From Streptomyces clavuligerus (GTDB lineage Bacteria > Actinomycetota > Actinomycetes > Streptomycetales > Streptomycetaceae), in contig NZ_CP027858.1 in the NCBI RefSeq assembly GCF_005519465.1, positions 6,373,001 to 6,437,000 of the forward strand: DNA of 64,000 nt, given 5' to 3'. Below the pieces are notes generated by a model, which searched no databases, was not told the origin of the DNA, and saw only the letters and a program-made list of their open reading frames with translations. This document shows positions 37,525 through 45,559 of the stretch, in pieces (the stretch's first letter is position 1; every line of letters begins with the position of its first letter). Made by a program: the position numbers and the translations under genes.

Positions 37525-37839
37525 GTGCGCCGACCCCAGGAACGACCCCGCACCGCGGGCCCCGACACCGCGGCCGGCCGGGACGCCATGGCCTGGCAAC
37601 GCGCCGCGGCCTGTGCGGACGAAGATCCGGAGCTGTTCTTCCCGGTCAGCGGCAGCGGCCCCGGCGCCGAACAGGTGGCCCGCGCGCGGAAGGTGTGCGA
37701 ACGCTGCCCGGTGGTGCAGGACTGCCTCGACTGGGCGAAGCGCACCGGACAGCGCACCGGAGTGTGGGGCGGGGTCTTCGCCCCCCGGCGCAACGCGGCC
37801 CGCCGCCCCGCCCGTGTTCCCCGGCCACGCGCCCGCTGA
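37525..37839 (+). CDS. WhiB-family iron-sulfur transcriptional regulator
   Basis: A 104-residue protein with the WhiB cysteine set Cys30, Cys58, Cys61 and Cys67 (C...CxxCx5C) that binds a [4Fe-4S] cluster, the DPELFFP motif and the GVWGGV turn, then a short Arg-rich tail that would contact DNA. It resembles WblE/WhiB-type proteins but its tail after the turn is only about 20 residues, so I do not assign a wbl name. GTG 37525 follows CAGGAG by 5 nt. Likely senses redox or NO and works with a sigma factor; targets unknown. Confidence 0.92.
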   Translation: MRRPQERPRTAGPDTAAGRDAMAWQRAAACADEDPELFFPVSGSGPGAEQVARARKVCERCPVVQDCLDWAKRTGQRTGVWGGVFAPRRNAARRPARVPRPRAR

Positions 37840-38003
37840 GCGCCGCCCGCACTCGGCGGCGCCGTGCGCGCCCGTTGGGCCGTACGGCCCGCCGCCGACG
37901 TGCACCCCGCCCGGCCCGGGGTGAGCCTGGGAGGGGCGGCACGCTCCGGGTACCGCCGCCCGGCCCCCGCCGCCCCCGCCGCACGGAGAGCGAGGTACGC
38001 ACG

Positions 38004-38390
38004 GTGAACAGCAGTCAGCAGCCCGCCTCGCCGGTCGTGGTGACCATCGCCGGCTGTGCCCGGGAGGACGCCGACGCCGTCTTCCATGTGCTGAGCCGGA
38101 CGTACCGGTCCGACCGCGCCGACGACGACGCCCCCGCCTATGCGTCCGAGGGACGGACGACGGTCTGGACCGCGACCTTCGACGTCACCGGGGACTGCCC
38201 GACCTCCGGTCCGGTGCGGCTCACCGCGCCCGTCGAGGCCGAGATCCAGGGCGGGTACTGGGCGGTGGACCGGCTGCGGGAGGCCCTGGCGGCGGCCTTC
38301 GTCGTCCACGACGAGGGAATGGCCGCGGGCGACCAGGAGAAGGACGTACAGCTCCGGCTGGAGAGCGGCAGATCGGCGCCGGTGGGCTGA
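38004..38390 (+). CDS. Uncharacterised small streptomycete protein
   Basis: A 128-residue protein (VNSSQQPASPVVVTIAGCAR...). Alternating hydrophobic strands and the segment EDADAVFHVLSRTYRSDR look like a folded alpha/beta domain; LQGGY-like IQGGYWAVDRLREALAAAFVV follows. I recall similar sequences in other Streptomyces but no function. GTG 38004 has GAGGT 7 nt upstream. No signal peptide or membrane segment. It is followed by a short repeat-rich spacer (38391-38550) and the aldehyde dehydrogenase in the same direction. Confidence 0.7.
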   Translation: MNSSQQPASPVVVTIAGCAREDADAVFHVLSRTYRSDRADDDAPAYASEGRTTVWTATFDVTGDCPTSGPVRLTAPVEAEIQGGYWAVDRLREALAAAFVVHDEGMAAGDQEKDVQLRLESGRSAPVG

Positions 38391-38564
38391 GCCGCGGCCG
38401 GCGGCCGGGTGCCCGCCGCCCGTGCTCCCGCCGCCCGTGCTCCCGGCGGCCGTGTACCCACCCGGCGGCCGCGCCTCCATCGGCCGCGTACCCGCCGACC
38501 GCGTTGCCGCCGACCGCGCGTTGCCACCGACCCTGTTTCCGCCGACTGCGAGATGAGGACCGTC

Positions 38565-39968
38565 ATGCCCATCGCCACGGTGAACCCGGCCACCGGGGAG
38601 ACCCTGCGGACCTTCGAGCCGCTGGGCGCGCGGGCGCTCGAAGAGCGGATCGCACGGGCCCGGTCCGCCTTCGAGGAGCACCGCACCACCGGCTTCGCCA
38701 CGCGCTCCCGGCTGCTCACGCGCACCGCCGAACTCCTCGACCACGACCGCGAGGACATCGCCCGCACCATGACCCTGGAGATGGGCAAGCCGGTGGCCGC
38801 CGCCCGTGCCGAGGCCGCCAAGTGCGCGAAGGCGATGCGCTGGTACGCGGAGCACGCGCCGGACCTCCTCGCCGACGGGTACCCGTCCCCCGCCGACACC
38901 GAGGACTCGGGGGCGGCGCGGGTCGTGGTGCGCCACCGCCCCCTCGGTGTCGTCCTCGCCGTCATGCCCTGGAACTTCCCCCTCTGGCAGGTCGTCCGCT
39001 TCGCCGCGCCCGCCCTGATGGCGGGCAACACCGGACTGCTCAAGCACGCGTCCAACGTTCCGCAGACGGCCCTGTACCTGGAGGACCTGTTCCGGCGGGC
39101 GGGCTGGCCCGAGGGGTGCTTCCAGACCCTGCTGATCGGCTCCCGCGCGGTCGAGGGGGTGCTGCGGGACCCCCGGGTGGCCGCCGCGACCCTCACCGGC
39201 AGCGAGCCCGCCGGACGCTCGGTCGCGGCCATCGCGGGCGACGAGGTCAAGAAGACCGTGCTGGAGCTGGGCGGCAGCGACCCGTACATCGTGATGCCGT
39301 CCGCCGACGTGGCACGGGCCGCCGACACCGCCGTCACCGCCCGGACGCAGAACAACGGCCAGTCCTGCATCGCCGCCAAGCGGTTCCTCGTCCACAGCGA
39401 TGTCCACGACGCCTTCTGCGAGCGTTTCACGGCCGGCATGCGCGCGCTGACCGTCGGAGATCCGCTGGAGGAGTCCACCGATGTCGGGCCGCTCGCCCTG
39501 GAACAGGGCAGGACCGAGCTGGAGGCGCTGGTGGACGACGCCGTCGAACGGGGCGCCAGGGTGCTCACCGGGGGACGGCGCCCACCGGGCCGGGACCGGG
39601 GCTGGTTCTACGAGCCCACCGTCGTCACCGGGGTCGACCCGGGGATGCGCATCCGCCGGGAGGAGACCTTCGGGCCCGTCGCCACCGTCCACCGGGTGCA
39701 CAGCGCGGACGAGGCGGTCGCCCTCGCGAACGACACACCCTTCGGGCTCAGCTCCAACGTCTGGACCCGGGACCCGGGCGAGACGGAACGGTTCGCCCGG
39801 GACATCGAGGCGGGCGGGGTCTACTTCAACGGGATGACCGCCTCGCACCCCGCCTTCCCCTTCGGCGGGGTCAAGCGCTCCGGCTACGGCAGGGAGCTGG
39901 CGGGCCAGGGCATCCGTGAGTTCTGCAATGTCACCACGCTCTGGTACGGCAGGGACCGGGCGGAGTGA
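38565..39968 (+). CDS. NAD(P)-dependent aldehyde dehydrogenase, succinate-semialdehyde type
   Basis: A 467-residue aldehyde dehydrogenase. The catalytic Cys268 is in NNGQSCIAAKRF and the general base Glu234 in VLELGGSDP. The start MPIATVNPATGE and PWNFPLWQVVRFAAPALMAGN match the short SSADH-1/GabD-like branch that oxidises succinate semialdehyde. ATG 38565 is chosen because GAGGA precedes it; the ATG four codons earlier is less well placed. It is convergent with nagB, with a strong terminator between. A role in 4-aminobutyrate breakdown is family inference. Confidence 0.9.
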   Translation: MPIATVNPATGETLRTFEPLGARALEERIARARSAFEEHRTTGFATRSRLLTRTAELLDHDREDIARTMTLEMGKPVAAARAEAAKCAKAMRWYAEHAPDLLADGYPSPADTEDSGAARVVVRHRPLGVVLAVMPWNFPLWQVVRFAAPALMAGNTGLLKHASNVPQTALYLEDLFRRAGWPEGCFQTLLIGSRAVEGVLRDPRVAAATLTGSEPAGRSVAAIAGDEVKKTVLELGGSDPYIVMPSADVARAADTAVTARTQNNGQSCIAAKRFLVHSDVHDAFCERFTAGMRALTVGDPLEESTDVGPLALEQGRTELEALVDDAVERGARVLTGGRRPPGRDRGWFYEPTVVTGVDPGMRIRREETFGPVATVHRVHSADEAVALANDTPFGLSSNVWTRDPGETERFARDIEAGGVYFNGMTASHPAFPFGGVKRSGYGRELAGQGIREFCNVTTLWYGRDRAE

Positions 39969-39985
39969 CGGGACGGGCGGAGCGG

Positions 39986-40027
39986 GGGCACCGGGCGGGA
40001 ACGGGGCCGCCGCTCCGCCCGGTGCCC
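39986..40027. terminator. Bidirectional terminator, 13-bp perfect stem
   Basis: GGGCACCGGGCGG (39986-39998) pairs perfectly with 40015-40027, loop 16 nt, between the convergent aldehyde dehydrogenase and nagB genes. CTACCGG repeats follow at about 40033-40053. Confidence 0.85.
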
Positions 40028-40061
40028 TTCGGCTACCGGCTACCGGCTACCGGCTTGAGGC

Positions 40062-40844
40062 TCAGATGCCCTGCCAGTCGGGCTTGGCGGCCCAGGTCGC
40101 GCGGAAGTAGTCGGCGAGCTTCAGCCGGGAGGCGGCGGCCTCGTCGACCACGACCGTGGCGTGCGCGTGGAGCTGGAGCGCGGAGGCGGGCACCAGCGCC
40201 GAGAGCGGTCCCTCCACGGCGAGCGCCACGGCCTCGGCCTTGGCCGCGCCGGTGGCCAGCAGCACCAGGTGGCGGGCCTCCAGGATGGTGCCGATGCCCT
40301 GGGTGATCACATGGTGCGGGACCTCGTCCGGGCTGTCGAAGAACCGGGCGTTGTCCTGGCGGGTCTGCTCGGTCAGCGTCTTGATGCGGGTGCGCGAGGC
40401 GAGCGAGGAGCAGGGCTCGTTGAAGCCGATGTGGCCGTCGGTGCCGATGCCCAGGAGCTGGAGGTCGACGCCGCCCGCCCCGGCGAGCGCGCTGTCGTAC
40501 GCCGCGCAGGCGGCGGCCACGTCGTCGGTGGTGCCGTCGGGGCCCAGGAACGAGGACTCCGGCAGCCCCAGCGGCTCGACGACCTCGCGCAGCACCACGG
40601 AACGGTACGACTCGGGGTGTCCGAAGGGCAGCCCGACATACTCGTCGAGCTGGCATATCCGGGCCCGGGAGGCGTCCACCTCGGCGGCGCGCACCTTGGC
40701 GGCGAGGGCTTCGTAGATCGGCAGCGGGGTGGACCCCGTGGCCACCCCCAGCAGGGCATCGGGCTTGCGGCGCAGCAGGTCGGCCATGGCCTCGGCGATC
40801 AGCTCGCCGCCGGCGGCGGCGTCCGGAACGATGACAACTTCCAC
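40062..40844 (-). CDS. nagB: Glucosamine-6-phosphate deaminase
   Basis: A 260-residue enzyme converting glucosamine-6-phosphate to fructose-6-phosphate and ammonia, the step that commits amino sugars from chitin and peptidoglycan to glycolysis. Motifs: LLGVATGSTPLPIYEAL (phosphate binding), CQLDEYVGL (catalytic Asp67, Glu68) and GIGTDGHIGFNEP. GTG 40844 follows AGGGA by about 6 nt, and the resulting length equals other actinobacterial NagB. A DasR-type operator lies 37 bp upstream, so GlcNAc-6-P or GlcN-6-P should relieve repression. Confidence 0.95.
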   Translation of the reverse strand: MEVVIVPDAAAGGELIAEAMADLLRRKPDALLGVATGSTPLPIYEALAAKVRAAEVDASRARICQLDEYVGLPFGHPESYRSVVLREVVEPLGLPESSFLGPDGTTDDVAAACAAYDSALAGAGGVDLQLLGIGTDGHIGFNEPCSSLASRTRIKTLTEQTRQDNARFFDSPDEVPHHVITQGIGTILEARHLVLLATGAAKAEAVALAVEGPLSALVPASALQLHAHATVVVDEAAASRLKLADYFRATWAAKPDWQGI

Positions 40845-40880
40845 GAAGATCCCTGTCTCTGGGTGCGTCTCGGGCAGCGC

Positions 40881-40896
40881 AATGGTGTAGACCAAT
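40881..40896. promoter_or_regulatory. DasR-responsive element (dre) at nagB
   Basis: AATGGTGTAGACCAAT matches the known DasR consensus AGTGGTCTAGACCACT at 13 of 16 positions and keeps the TGGT/ACCA arms. It is 37 bp upstream of the nagB start, the expected place for GntR-type repression. Confidence 0.8.
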
Positions 40897-40984
40897 CTAC
40901 CGGGTGAGCAGGCGATCTGTCGCGTACCCGCCCCATGGAGGGACACGGCCCGGGCGGCTGGAACGATCAGACCGGCCGGAACGG

Positions 40985-41203
40985 TCAGAACAGGGGGAGC
41001 TGTCCCGGCGGCCCCGTCGGCGCCGACCCGTCCAGCGTCGGCCGGAGGGCGGGGTCGTGCGGTGCCTGCCGCCGTGAACCGGGACAGGAGACCAGCTCGG
41101 CCGCCCCGGCGCGGCGGGGAGCCGGATCATGGCGGGCGTACCGGCCGGCGACAACGGCGATCTCACGGCGGCAGACCGGGCACAGACGTCGAGGTGCGGA
41201 CAT
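40985..41203 (-). CDS. Small CxxC protein, uncharacterised
   Basis: A 72-residue protein starting MSAPRRLCPVCRREIAVVAGRYARHDP. The CPVC pair near the N-terminus suggests a half zinc ribbon, with a second lone Cys in LVSCPGSRRQ. GAAGG precedes ATG 41203. The C-terminal half is Pro/Arg-rich and ends in GQLPLF. Function unknown; conserved N-terminus and good start signal argue it is real. Confidence 0.6.
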   Translation of the reverse strand: MSAPRRLCPVCRREIAVVAGRYARHDPAPRRAGAAELVSCPGSRRQAPHDPALRPTLDGSAPTGPPGQLPLF

Positions 41204-41276
41204 GCCCTTCAGTGTGCCGGTGGGCACTGACAGCGGTGTGCCGACCACGGTGCTCCGGGCCCGCGGAAGGGCTCCA

Positions 41277-41918
41277 TCACCGTCTGTTCCCGGCCAGGTC
41301 TGGCGGGAGCAGCCGGGCCCGGACGACGATGTTGCTGTCGTAGCCGCCGCGCTCCGTGTAGCGGCCCCCGCAGGTGATCAGCCGAAGCTCGGGCCGCGGC
41401 CCGTCGCGGTAGACCCGTTCGGCGGGAAAGCCGTGCCGCGGGTGGGTCTCGACGCGGTCGACGGCGAAGACCGCCGTGGCGCCGTCCTCCCGGGCGATCT
41501 CGATCCGGCTGTTCCGCGCCAGTGAGCCCAGCAGATGGAAGACGGCCGGGCCCGTGGGGGAGTCGACATGGCCCACGACGACGGCTGTACCGCGCTCCCC
41601 GGGCGCCGCCGCCCCCGCGTACCAGCCCGCAGGGCCGCTGTCGTCCGGCGGCGGTGGCTGGATCTGGCGGTTCCGGTCCAGACCGACGGGGACGAGCGCG
41701 GTGTCGAGGCCGAGCGAGGGGATCGCCAGCCGCCGGGGCACGGAGCGGGGGAGCGGTCCCGCGGCGGGAGGCAGCGCGGCGGCGGACCGTTCCGGCCGGG
41801 CGAGCTCGGGGCGCGGGGCCGGTGGCCCGGCGGGGCCCGGCCGCAGCAGGAACACGCCGAGCAGGAGCAGGGACAGCAGGGTGAACGCCGTGCCGCGCCC
41901 GGGGACGGGGCGGGCCAT
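41277..41918 (-). CDS. Class F sortase
   Basis: A 213-residue transpeptidase-like protein. A membrane anchor (residues 11-25) and a Pro-rich stalk (26-60) precede the sortase beta-barrel with His117 (VVVGHVDS), Cys183 (RLITCGG) and Arg200 (YDSNIVVRARL), the full catalytic triad. The VGHVDS and ITCGGR...GGYDSNIVV context marks class F, common in actinobacteria, which usually lack defined substrates. It starts 5 bp after the stop of the gly-rich wall protein gene, so both are in one operon and may be enzyme and substrate. Confidence 0.92.
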   Translation of the reverse strand: MARPVPGRGTAFTLLSLLLLGVFLLRPGPAGPPAPRPELARPERSAAALPPAAGPLPRSVPRRLAIPSLGLDTALVPVGLDRNRQIQPPPPDDSGPAGWYAGAAAPGERGTAVVVGHVDSPTGPAVFHLLGSLARNSRIEIAREDGATAVFAVDRVETHPRHGFPAERVYRDGPRPELRLITCGGRYTERGGYDSNIVVRARLLPPDLAGNRR

Positions 41919-41923
41919 GCCCC

Positions 41924-42841
41924 TCAGCGGCCGTTCGCGGTACGGCGGCGGTACAGCAGCAGGGTGCCGCCGCCGACGACGCCCACGACCAGGGCGGAAC
42001 CGATCGCGGTCCGCACCGGGCCGGGGCCGCCGGCGCTTCCGCCGTCACCCGCCCGCACCCCGCCGCCGGGCTTCAGGGGCGCGCCGGGCTCCCGCGCGCC
42101 GGGGCCGACGCGACTGCCGCCGGGCTCCTCCTGGCCGCCACCGGGCTCTTCATGGCCTCCGCCACCGGGTTCCGGGACCTCGGCGGGTCCGCCGATGCCC
42201 TCCAGCCCACCGAGCCCTTCGAGTCCGCCGAGCTCTTCGAGTCCGTCCAGTCCGTCCAGTCCTTCGAGTCCGTCCGGCCCGTCCGGTCCTCCGAGCCCGT
42301 CCAGATCCTCGGTGCCGTCAGCCCCCTGCCGCTCCGGCTGCTCCTGAGGCGGCCCGCCCGGCTCGTCCGGCGGCTCCTGCGGCAGTGTCCCCGGCCCCGT
42401 TCCCGGGTCCTCGGCGCCCGGCACCGGGGTGTCCTCCGTCCTGTCGGCCGCCGACCGTTCCCCGACGGCCGGAACGGACCCGGCCCGCCGGACGTCCAGC
42501 GTGGCGGTGCCCTTCTCACCGGCGCAGTCGAACGTGACGCCGTACCGCGCGCCGGGCCTGGCGCTCGGCAGCACCGTGGCCGTCGCGGGCAGCCCCAGAT
42601 CGAGGGTCACCGTCCCGAACGCCGCCGACGACACGGTCACGGCGGGCGCGCCGCACTCGGTGGCCGTCAGGGTGACGGTGCCGCCCGGCGCGGCGGACCG
42701 CGGGGTGACGGCGAACCCGAAGGACGTGACGGCACTCCCCGCGCCCGGGACCCGGACGTCCCCGGCGGCGCCCGCCGCCGGGGTGCTCAGCGCGAACACG
42801 GCGGTCCCGGCGAGGGACGCGGCACATATGGCGGCACGCAT
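41924..42841 (-). CDS. Secreted, C-terminally anchored glycine-rich protein
   Basis: A 305-residue protein: signal peptide (1-25), an immunoglobulin-like beta domain (about 33-118; VTSFGFAVTPRSAAPGGTVTLTATEC, with two cysteines), then a long acidic Pro/Gly region containing about 14 triplets of the type GLD/GLE/GPD (about 175-215, collagen-like spacing with Gly every third residue), a linker, and a C-terminal membrane helix (about 275-297) with a positive tail RRRTANGR. No LPxTG motif is visible. It is translated just before the class F sortase, which may process it; this is inference. Confidence 0.75.
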   Translation of the reverse strand: MRAAICAASLAGTAVFALSTPAAGAAGDVRVPGAGSAVTSFGFAVTPRSAAPGGTVTLTATECGAPAVTVSSAAFGTVTLDLGLPATATVLPSARPGARYGVTFDCAGEKGTATLDVRRAGSVPAVGERSAADRTEDTPVPGAEDPGTGPGTLPQEPPDEPGGPPQEQPERQGADGTEDLDGLGGPDGPDGLEGLDGLDGLEELGGLEGLGGLEGIGGPAEVPEPGGGGHEEPGGGQEEPGGSRVGPGAREPGAPLKPGGGVRAGDGGSAGGPGPVRTAIGSALVVGVVGGGTLLLYRRRTANGR

Positions 42842-42925
42842 GGCGACAACTCCCCTGTGGTAGGCAAAGCCCCGCAGCGGAATCGACGCTAGAAGTGCTC
42901 GCGGACCCCTGCCACTCCAAGGGGG

Positions 42926-42969
42926 CCGAACGCACCACGCCCCTCCGCCGAACGCACCACGCCCCTCCG
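42926..42969. repeat. Perfect 22-bp tandem duplication
   Basis: Units 42926-42947 and 42948-42969 are identical, beginning CCGAACGCACCACG. They lie upstream of the gly-rich protein gene (start 42841) and downstream of dhaM. Confidence 0.9.
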
Positions 42970-43053
42970 CCGGGCGATGCGCTCCGCCGGACCGGGTGCC
43001 CCTCGCGCCGCCAGGGCCCGGTACCCCCGCAGGCGTCCGCCCGGGCCGGGCCG

Positions 43054-43518
43054 TCAGGTCTTCCGGTACTCGTACGCCTCCGCCGCGGCCCGGGCCACGG
43101 CGTCGAGGTCCGCGCCCGCCGACGCGGCGACCAGGGCCCCGACCGCGCCCTCCACCAGGGGCGCGTCCACCAGGCGGGTGCCGGAGGGGAGGTCGTAGCC
43201 CTCGGCGAGCAGGGCCTTGACCGTGAGGACCGCGCTGCCCAGGTCGACCAGGACGGCGACCCCCGCGCCCCGGTCGACGTCCGCCGCCGCGCGGGCGATC
43301 AGCTCCGCGCTGGTGCCCAGGCCGCCGTCCGGGGTACCGCCCGCCGCGGCGATCGGGGCGAGCGCGCCGCCGCCCGCGAGCCCCTGGGCCATCGCGGCGA
43401 CGGCGCGGGCGACGTCACCGCTGTGGGAGACCAGTACGATGCCGACCGGCCGGAATTCTGCGTTCCCTGTCATTCCTGCCACCCCTGTCGCCTCCGTCAC
43501 CCCTGGCACCTCTCTCAT
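43054..43518 (-). CDS. dhaM: Dihydroxyacetone kinase phosphotransferase subunit DhaM
   Basis: A 154-residue EIIA(Man)-like subunit that passes phosphate from the PTS (HPr) to ADP bound on DhaL. The active-site His is in VLVSHSGDVA, followed by the conserved GGLGTSAELI and VLVDLGSAVLT. Only the EIIA domain is present; there are no fused HPr or EI domains as in E. coli. ATG 43518 overlaps the dhaL TGA (ATGA) and has GGGGGAAG upstream; an internal ATG at about 43473 is less likely. Last gene of dhaKLM. Confidence 0.92.
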   Translation of the reverse strand: MREVPGVTEATGVAGMTGNAEFRPVGIVLVSHSGDVARAVAAMAQGLAGGGALAPIAAAGGTPDGGLGTSAELIARAAADVDRGAGVAVLVDLGSAVLTVKALLAEGYDLPSGTRLVDAPLVEGAVGALVAASAGADLDAVARAAAEAYEYRKT

Positions 43519-44138
43519 GGCGCTTCCCCCTCCGTCCGCTCCGCCTCGGCGAGCGCGGCGACGAGCAGGGCGGACGAGGTGGCCCCGGGGTCCTGATGCC
43601 CCATGCTCCGCTCGCCGAGATAGCTCGCCCTGCCCTTGCGGGCCCGCATCGGCACCGTCGCGAGGGCGCCCTCCGCCGCGGCGGCGGCAGCACGGCCGAA
43701 CGCCTCGGGTGCCCCGGCCAGGGCCACGACCGCCGGTTCCAGCGCGTCCAGCATGGTCTTGTCCCCGGGGCGCGCCCCGCCGAGCCCCGCCACCGCCGTC
43801 ACCCCCTCCCGCAGCGCCGCGGCCAGCTCCGCCGGGGTCACCTCCGGCGCGTCGCCGAGCGCCTTCCCGGCGCTCCGCAGCAGCGTCCCGTACAGCGGCC
43901 CGGAGGCCCCGCCGACGGTCGCGATGAGCTGCCGCCCGGCGAGCAGCAGCACCGCGCCCGGGCTGCCGGGCGCGTCCCGGTCCAGCGCCGCCGTCACCGC
44001 CGCGAACCCGCGCCGGAGATTGGCGCCGTGGTCGGCGTCGCCGATCGCCGCGTCCAGCTCCGTCAGCCGTGGTGCCTCCCGTTCCACGGACCCGGCACAG
44101 AGGGTCAGCCAGCGGCGGAAGAAATCGGTGTCGAGCAC
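43515..44138 (-). CDS. dhaL: Dihydroxyacetone kinase ADP-binding subunit DhaL
   Basis: A 207-residue subunit holding ADP-Mg2+ as the phosphate carrier. Motifs are the Asp cluster DAAIGDADHGANLRRGF (metal and nucleotide binding) and GGASGPLYGT. GTG 44138 follows GGGAG by 5 nt; longer frames upstream lack family sequence. It begins 32 bp after dhaK and overlaps dhaM. Confidence 0.92.
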   Translation of the reverse strand: MLDTDFFRRWLTLCAGSVEREAPRLTELDAAIGDADHGANLRRGFAAVTAALDRDAPGSPGAVLLLAGRQLIATVGGASGPLYGTLLRSAGKALGDAPEVTPAELAAALREGVTAVAGLGGARPGDKTMLDALEPAVVALAGAPEAFGRAAAAAAEGALATVPMRARKGRASYLGERSMGHQDPGATSSALLVAALAEAERTEGEAP

Positions 44139-44170
44139 ATGAACTCCCTGCGGTCGATGGTCCCGGCGGT

Positions 44171-45163
44171 TCAGCGGCCCCAGCGGAGCGCGGCGGTCCG
44201 CACGGGGGCGTCCCACAGCCGCAGCAGCTCCTCATCGGCCTGGCAGAGCGTCACGGAGCAGCCCGCCATGTCGAGCGAGGTCACATAGTTCCCGACGAGG
44301 GTACGGGCGACGGCCACCCCGCGTTCGGCCAGCCGCCGGTGCACCTCCGCGGCGAAGCCGTACAGTTCGAGCAGCGGGGTCGCGCCCATGCCGTTGACGA
44401 GCAGCAGCACCGGTCCGGTCGGCCGCCGGTCCTCCAGGACGGTGTCCACGGAGTAGTCCGCGATCTCCCGCGAGGTCATCATCGCCCGCCGCTCCCGGCC
44501 GGGTTCCCCGTGGATGCCGATGCCCAACTCCAGCTCACCGGGCGGCAGGTCGAAGGTGGGCTTCCCCAGGGCCGGGGTGGTGACCGCGCCGAGCGCCACC
44601 CCGAAGCTGCGGGAGCGCTCGTTCACCCGCCGTGCCACGGCCGCCACCTGCTCCAGCGGCGCGCCCTCCTCGGCGGCGGCCCCCGCGATCTTCTCCACGA
44701 AGAGCGTGGCGCCCGTGCCCCGCCGCCCGGCGGTGAACGTGCTGTCGGCGACCGCGACATCGTCGTCGACGAGCACCTTGGCCAGCCGTACGCCCTCCTC
44801 CTCGGCGAGTTCGGCGGCCATGTCGAAGTTGAGGACGTCGCCCGTGTAGTTCTTGACGACGAACAGCACCCCCTGCCCGCTGTCCACGGCCGCCGCCGCC
44901 CGCACCATCTGCGTCGGCACCGGACTCGTGAACACCTCCCCGGGACAGGCGGCGGAGAGCATCCCGGGCCCCACGAACCCGCCGTGCAGGGGCTCGTGCC
45001 CCGAGCCGCCCCCGGAGACCAGCCCCACCTTCCCGGCCACCGGGGCGTCCCTCCGCAGGATCACCCGGTTCTCCACGTCCACGGTCAGCTCGGGGTGGGC
45101 CGCGGCCATGCCCCGCAGCGCGTCGGGGACCACGGTCTCCGGGACGTTGATGAGCATCCTCAA
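44171..45163 (-). CDS. dhaK: Dihydroxyacetone kinase substrate-binding subunit DhaK
   Basis: A 330-residue subunit that binds dihydroxyacetone covalently through His218 (GIGIHGEPG). The [19 protein letters not shown] loop and the [14 protein letters not shown] segment are conserved. TTG 45163 is preferred because GGAG lies 7 nt upstream; ATG 45157 two codons later is the alternative. First gene of a PTS-dependent dhaKLM operon for glycerol or dihydroxyacetone use. A TGTCCC-N3-GGGACA palindrome lies about 90 bp upstream. Confidence 0.92.
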   Translation of the reverse strand: MRMLINVPETVVPDALRGMAAAHPELTVDVENRVILRRDAPVAGKVGLVSGGGSGHEPLHGGFVGPGMLSAACPGEVFTSPVPTQMVRAAAAVDSGQGVLFVVKNYTGDVLNFDMAAELAEEEGVRLAKVLVDDDVAVADSTFTAGRRGTGATLFVEKIAGAAAEEGAPLEQVAAVARRVNERSRSFGVALGAVTTPALGKPTFDLPPGELELGIGIHGEPGRERRAMMTSREIADYSVDTVLEDRRPTGPVLLLVNGMGATPLLELYGFAAEVHRRLAERGVAVARTLVGNYVTSLDMAGCSVTLCQADEELLRLWDAPVRTAALRWGR

Positions 45164-45252
45164 CTGACTCTCCTCGGTGGCTCGGCAGGCTGCCCCCCCC
45201 CGCACCGCGTGGCGCGGGGCCGGAGCGTCGGGCCGCTGCGGCCGGACGCGGA

Positions 45253-45267
45253 TGTCCCGGCGGGACA
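45253..45267. promoter_or_regulatory. Inverted repeat upstream of dhaK
   Basis: TGTCCC-ggc-GGGACA, perfect 6-bp arms, 90 bp before the dhaK start, in the 396-bp divergent gap (45164-45559) shared with the DUF1702 gene. Nothing else clear is seen in that gap. Confidence 0.35.
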
Positions 45268-45559
45268 CCCGGACGACCAGTATCGGGCGGAAGCCGCTCC
45301 GCGCCGGGGTGTTGTCGCGATCCTCGGCCGTCCGTTCGCTTCGGCGGGTGCGCCGGGGCGCATCCGCGCCGGTCCGTCCGGGCCGGTCCGTCCGCGCCGC
45401 GCCCGGATGCGCGACCGCCGGTCCCGGCCCGGGTACGGACCGGCCGGGCCCTCCGTCCCGAGAAGCGCACGGGGGAGGATGCCCGTTCGGCCACGCGGTC
45501 CGACCATGGAATGGCCGCTACCGGACCAGGCGGCGCCATGTCGAGGACAGGGGGAGACC

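Noticed and set aside
44069..45559. N-terminal extension of the DUF1702 protein by about 497 codons
   Set aside because: It runs antisense to dhaK/dhaL; DUF1702 similarity begins at ATG 45560 with a good ribosome-binding site.
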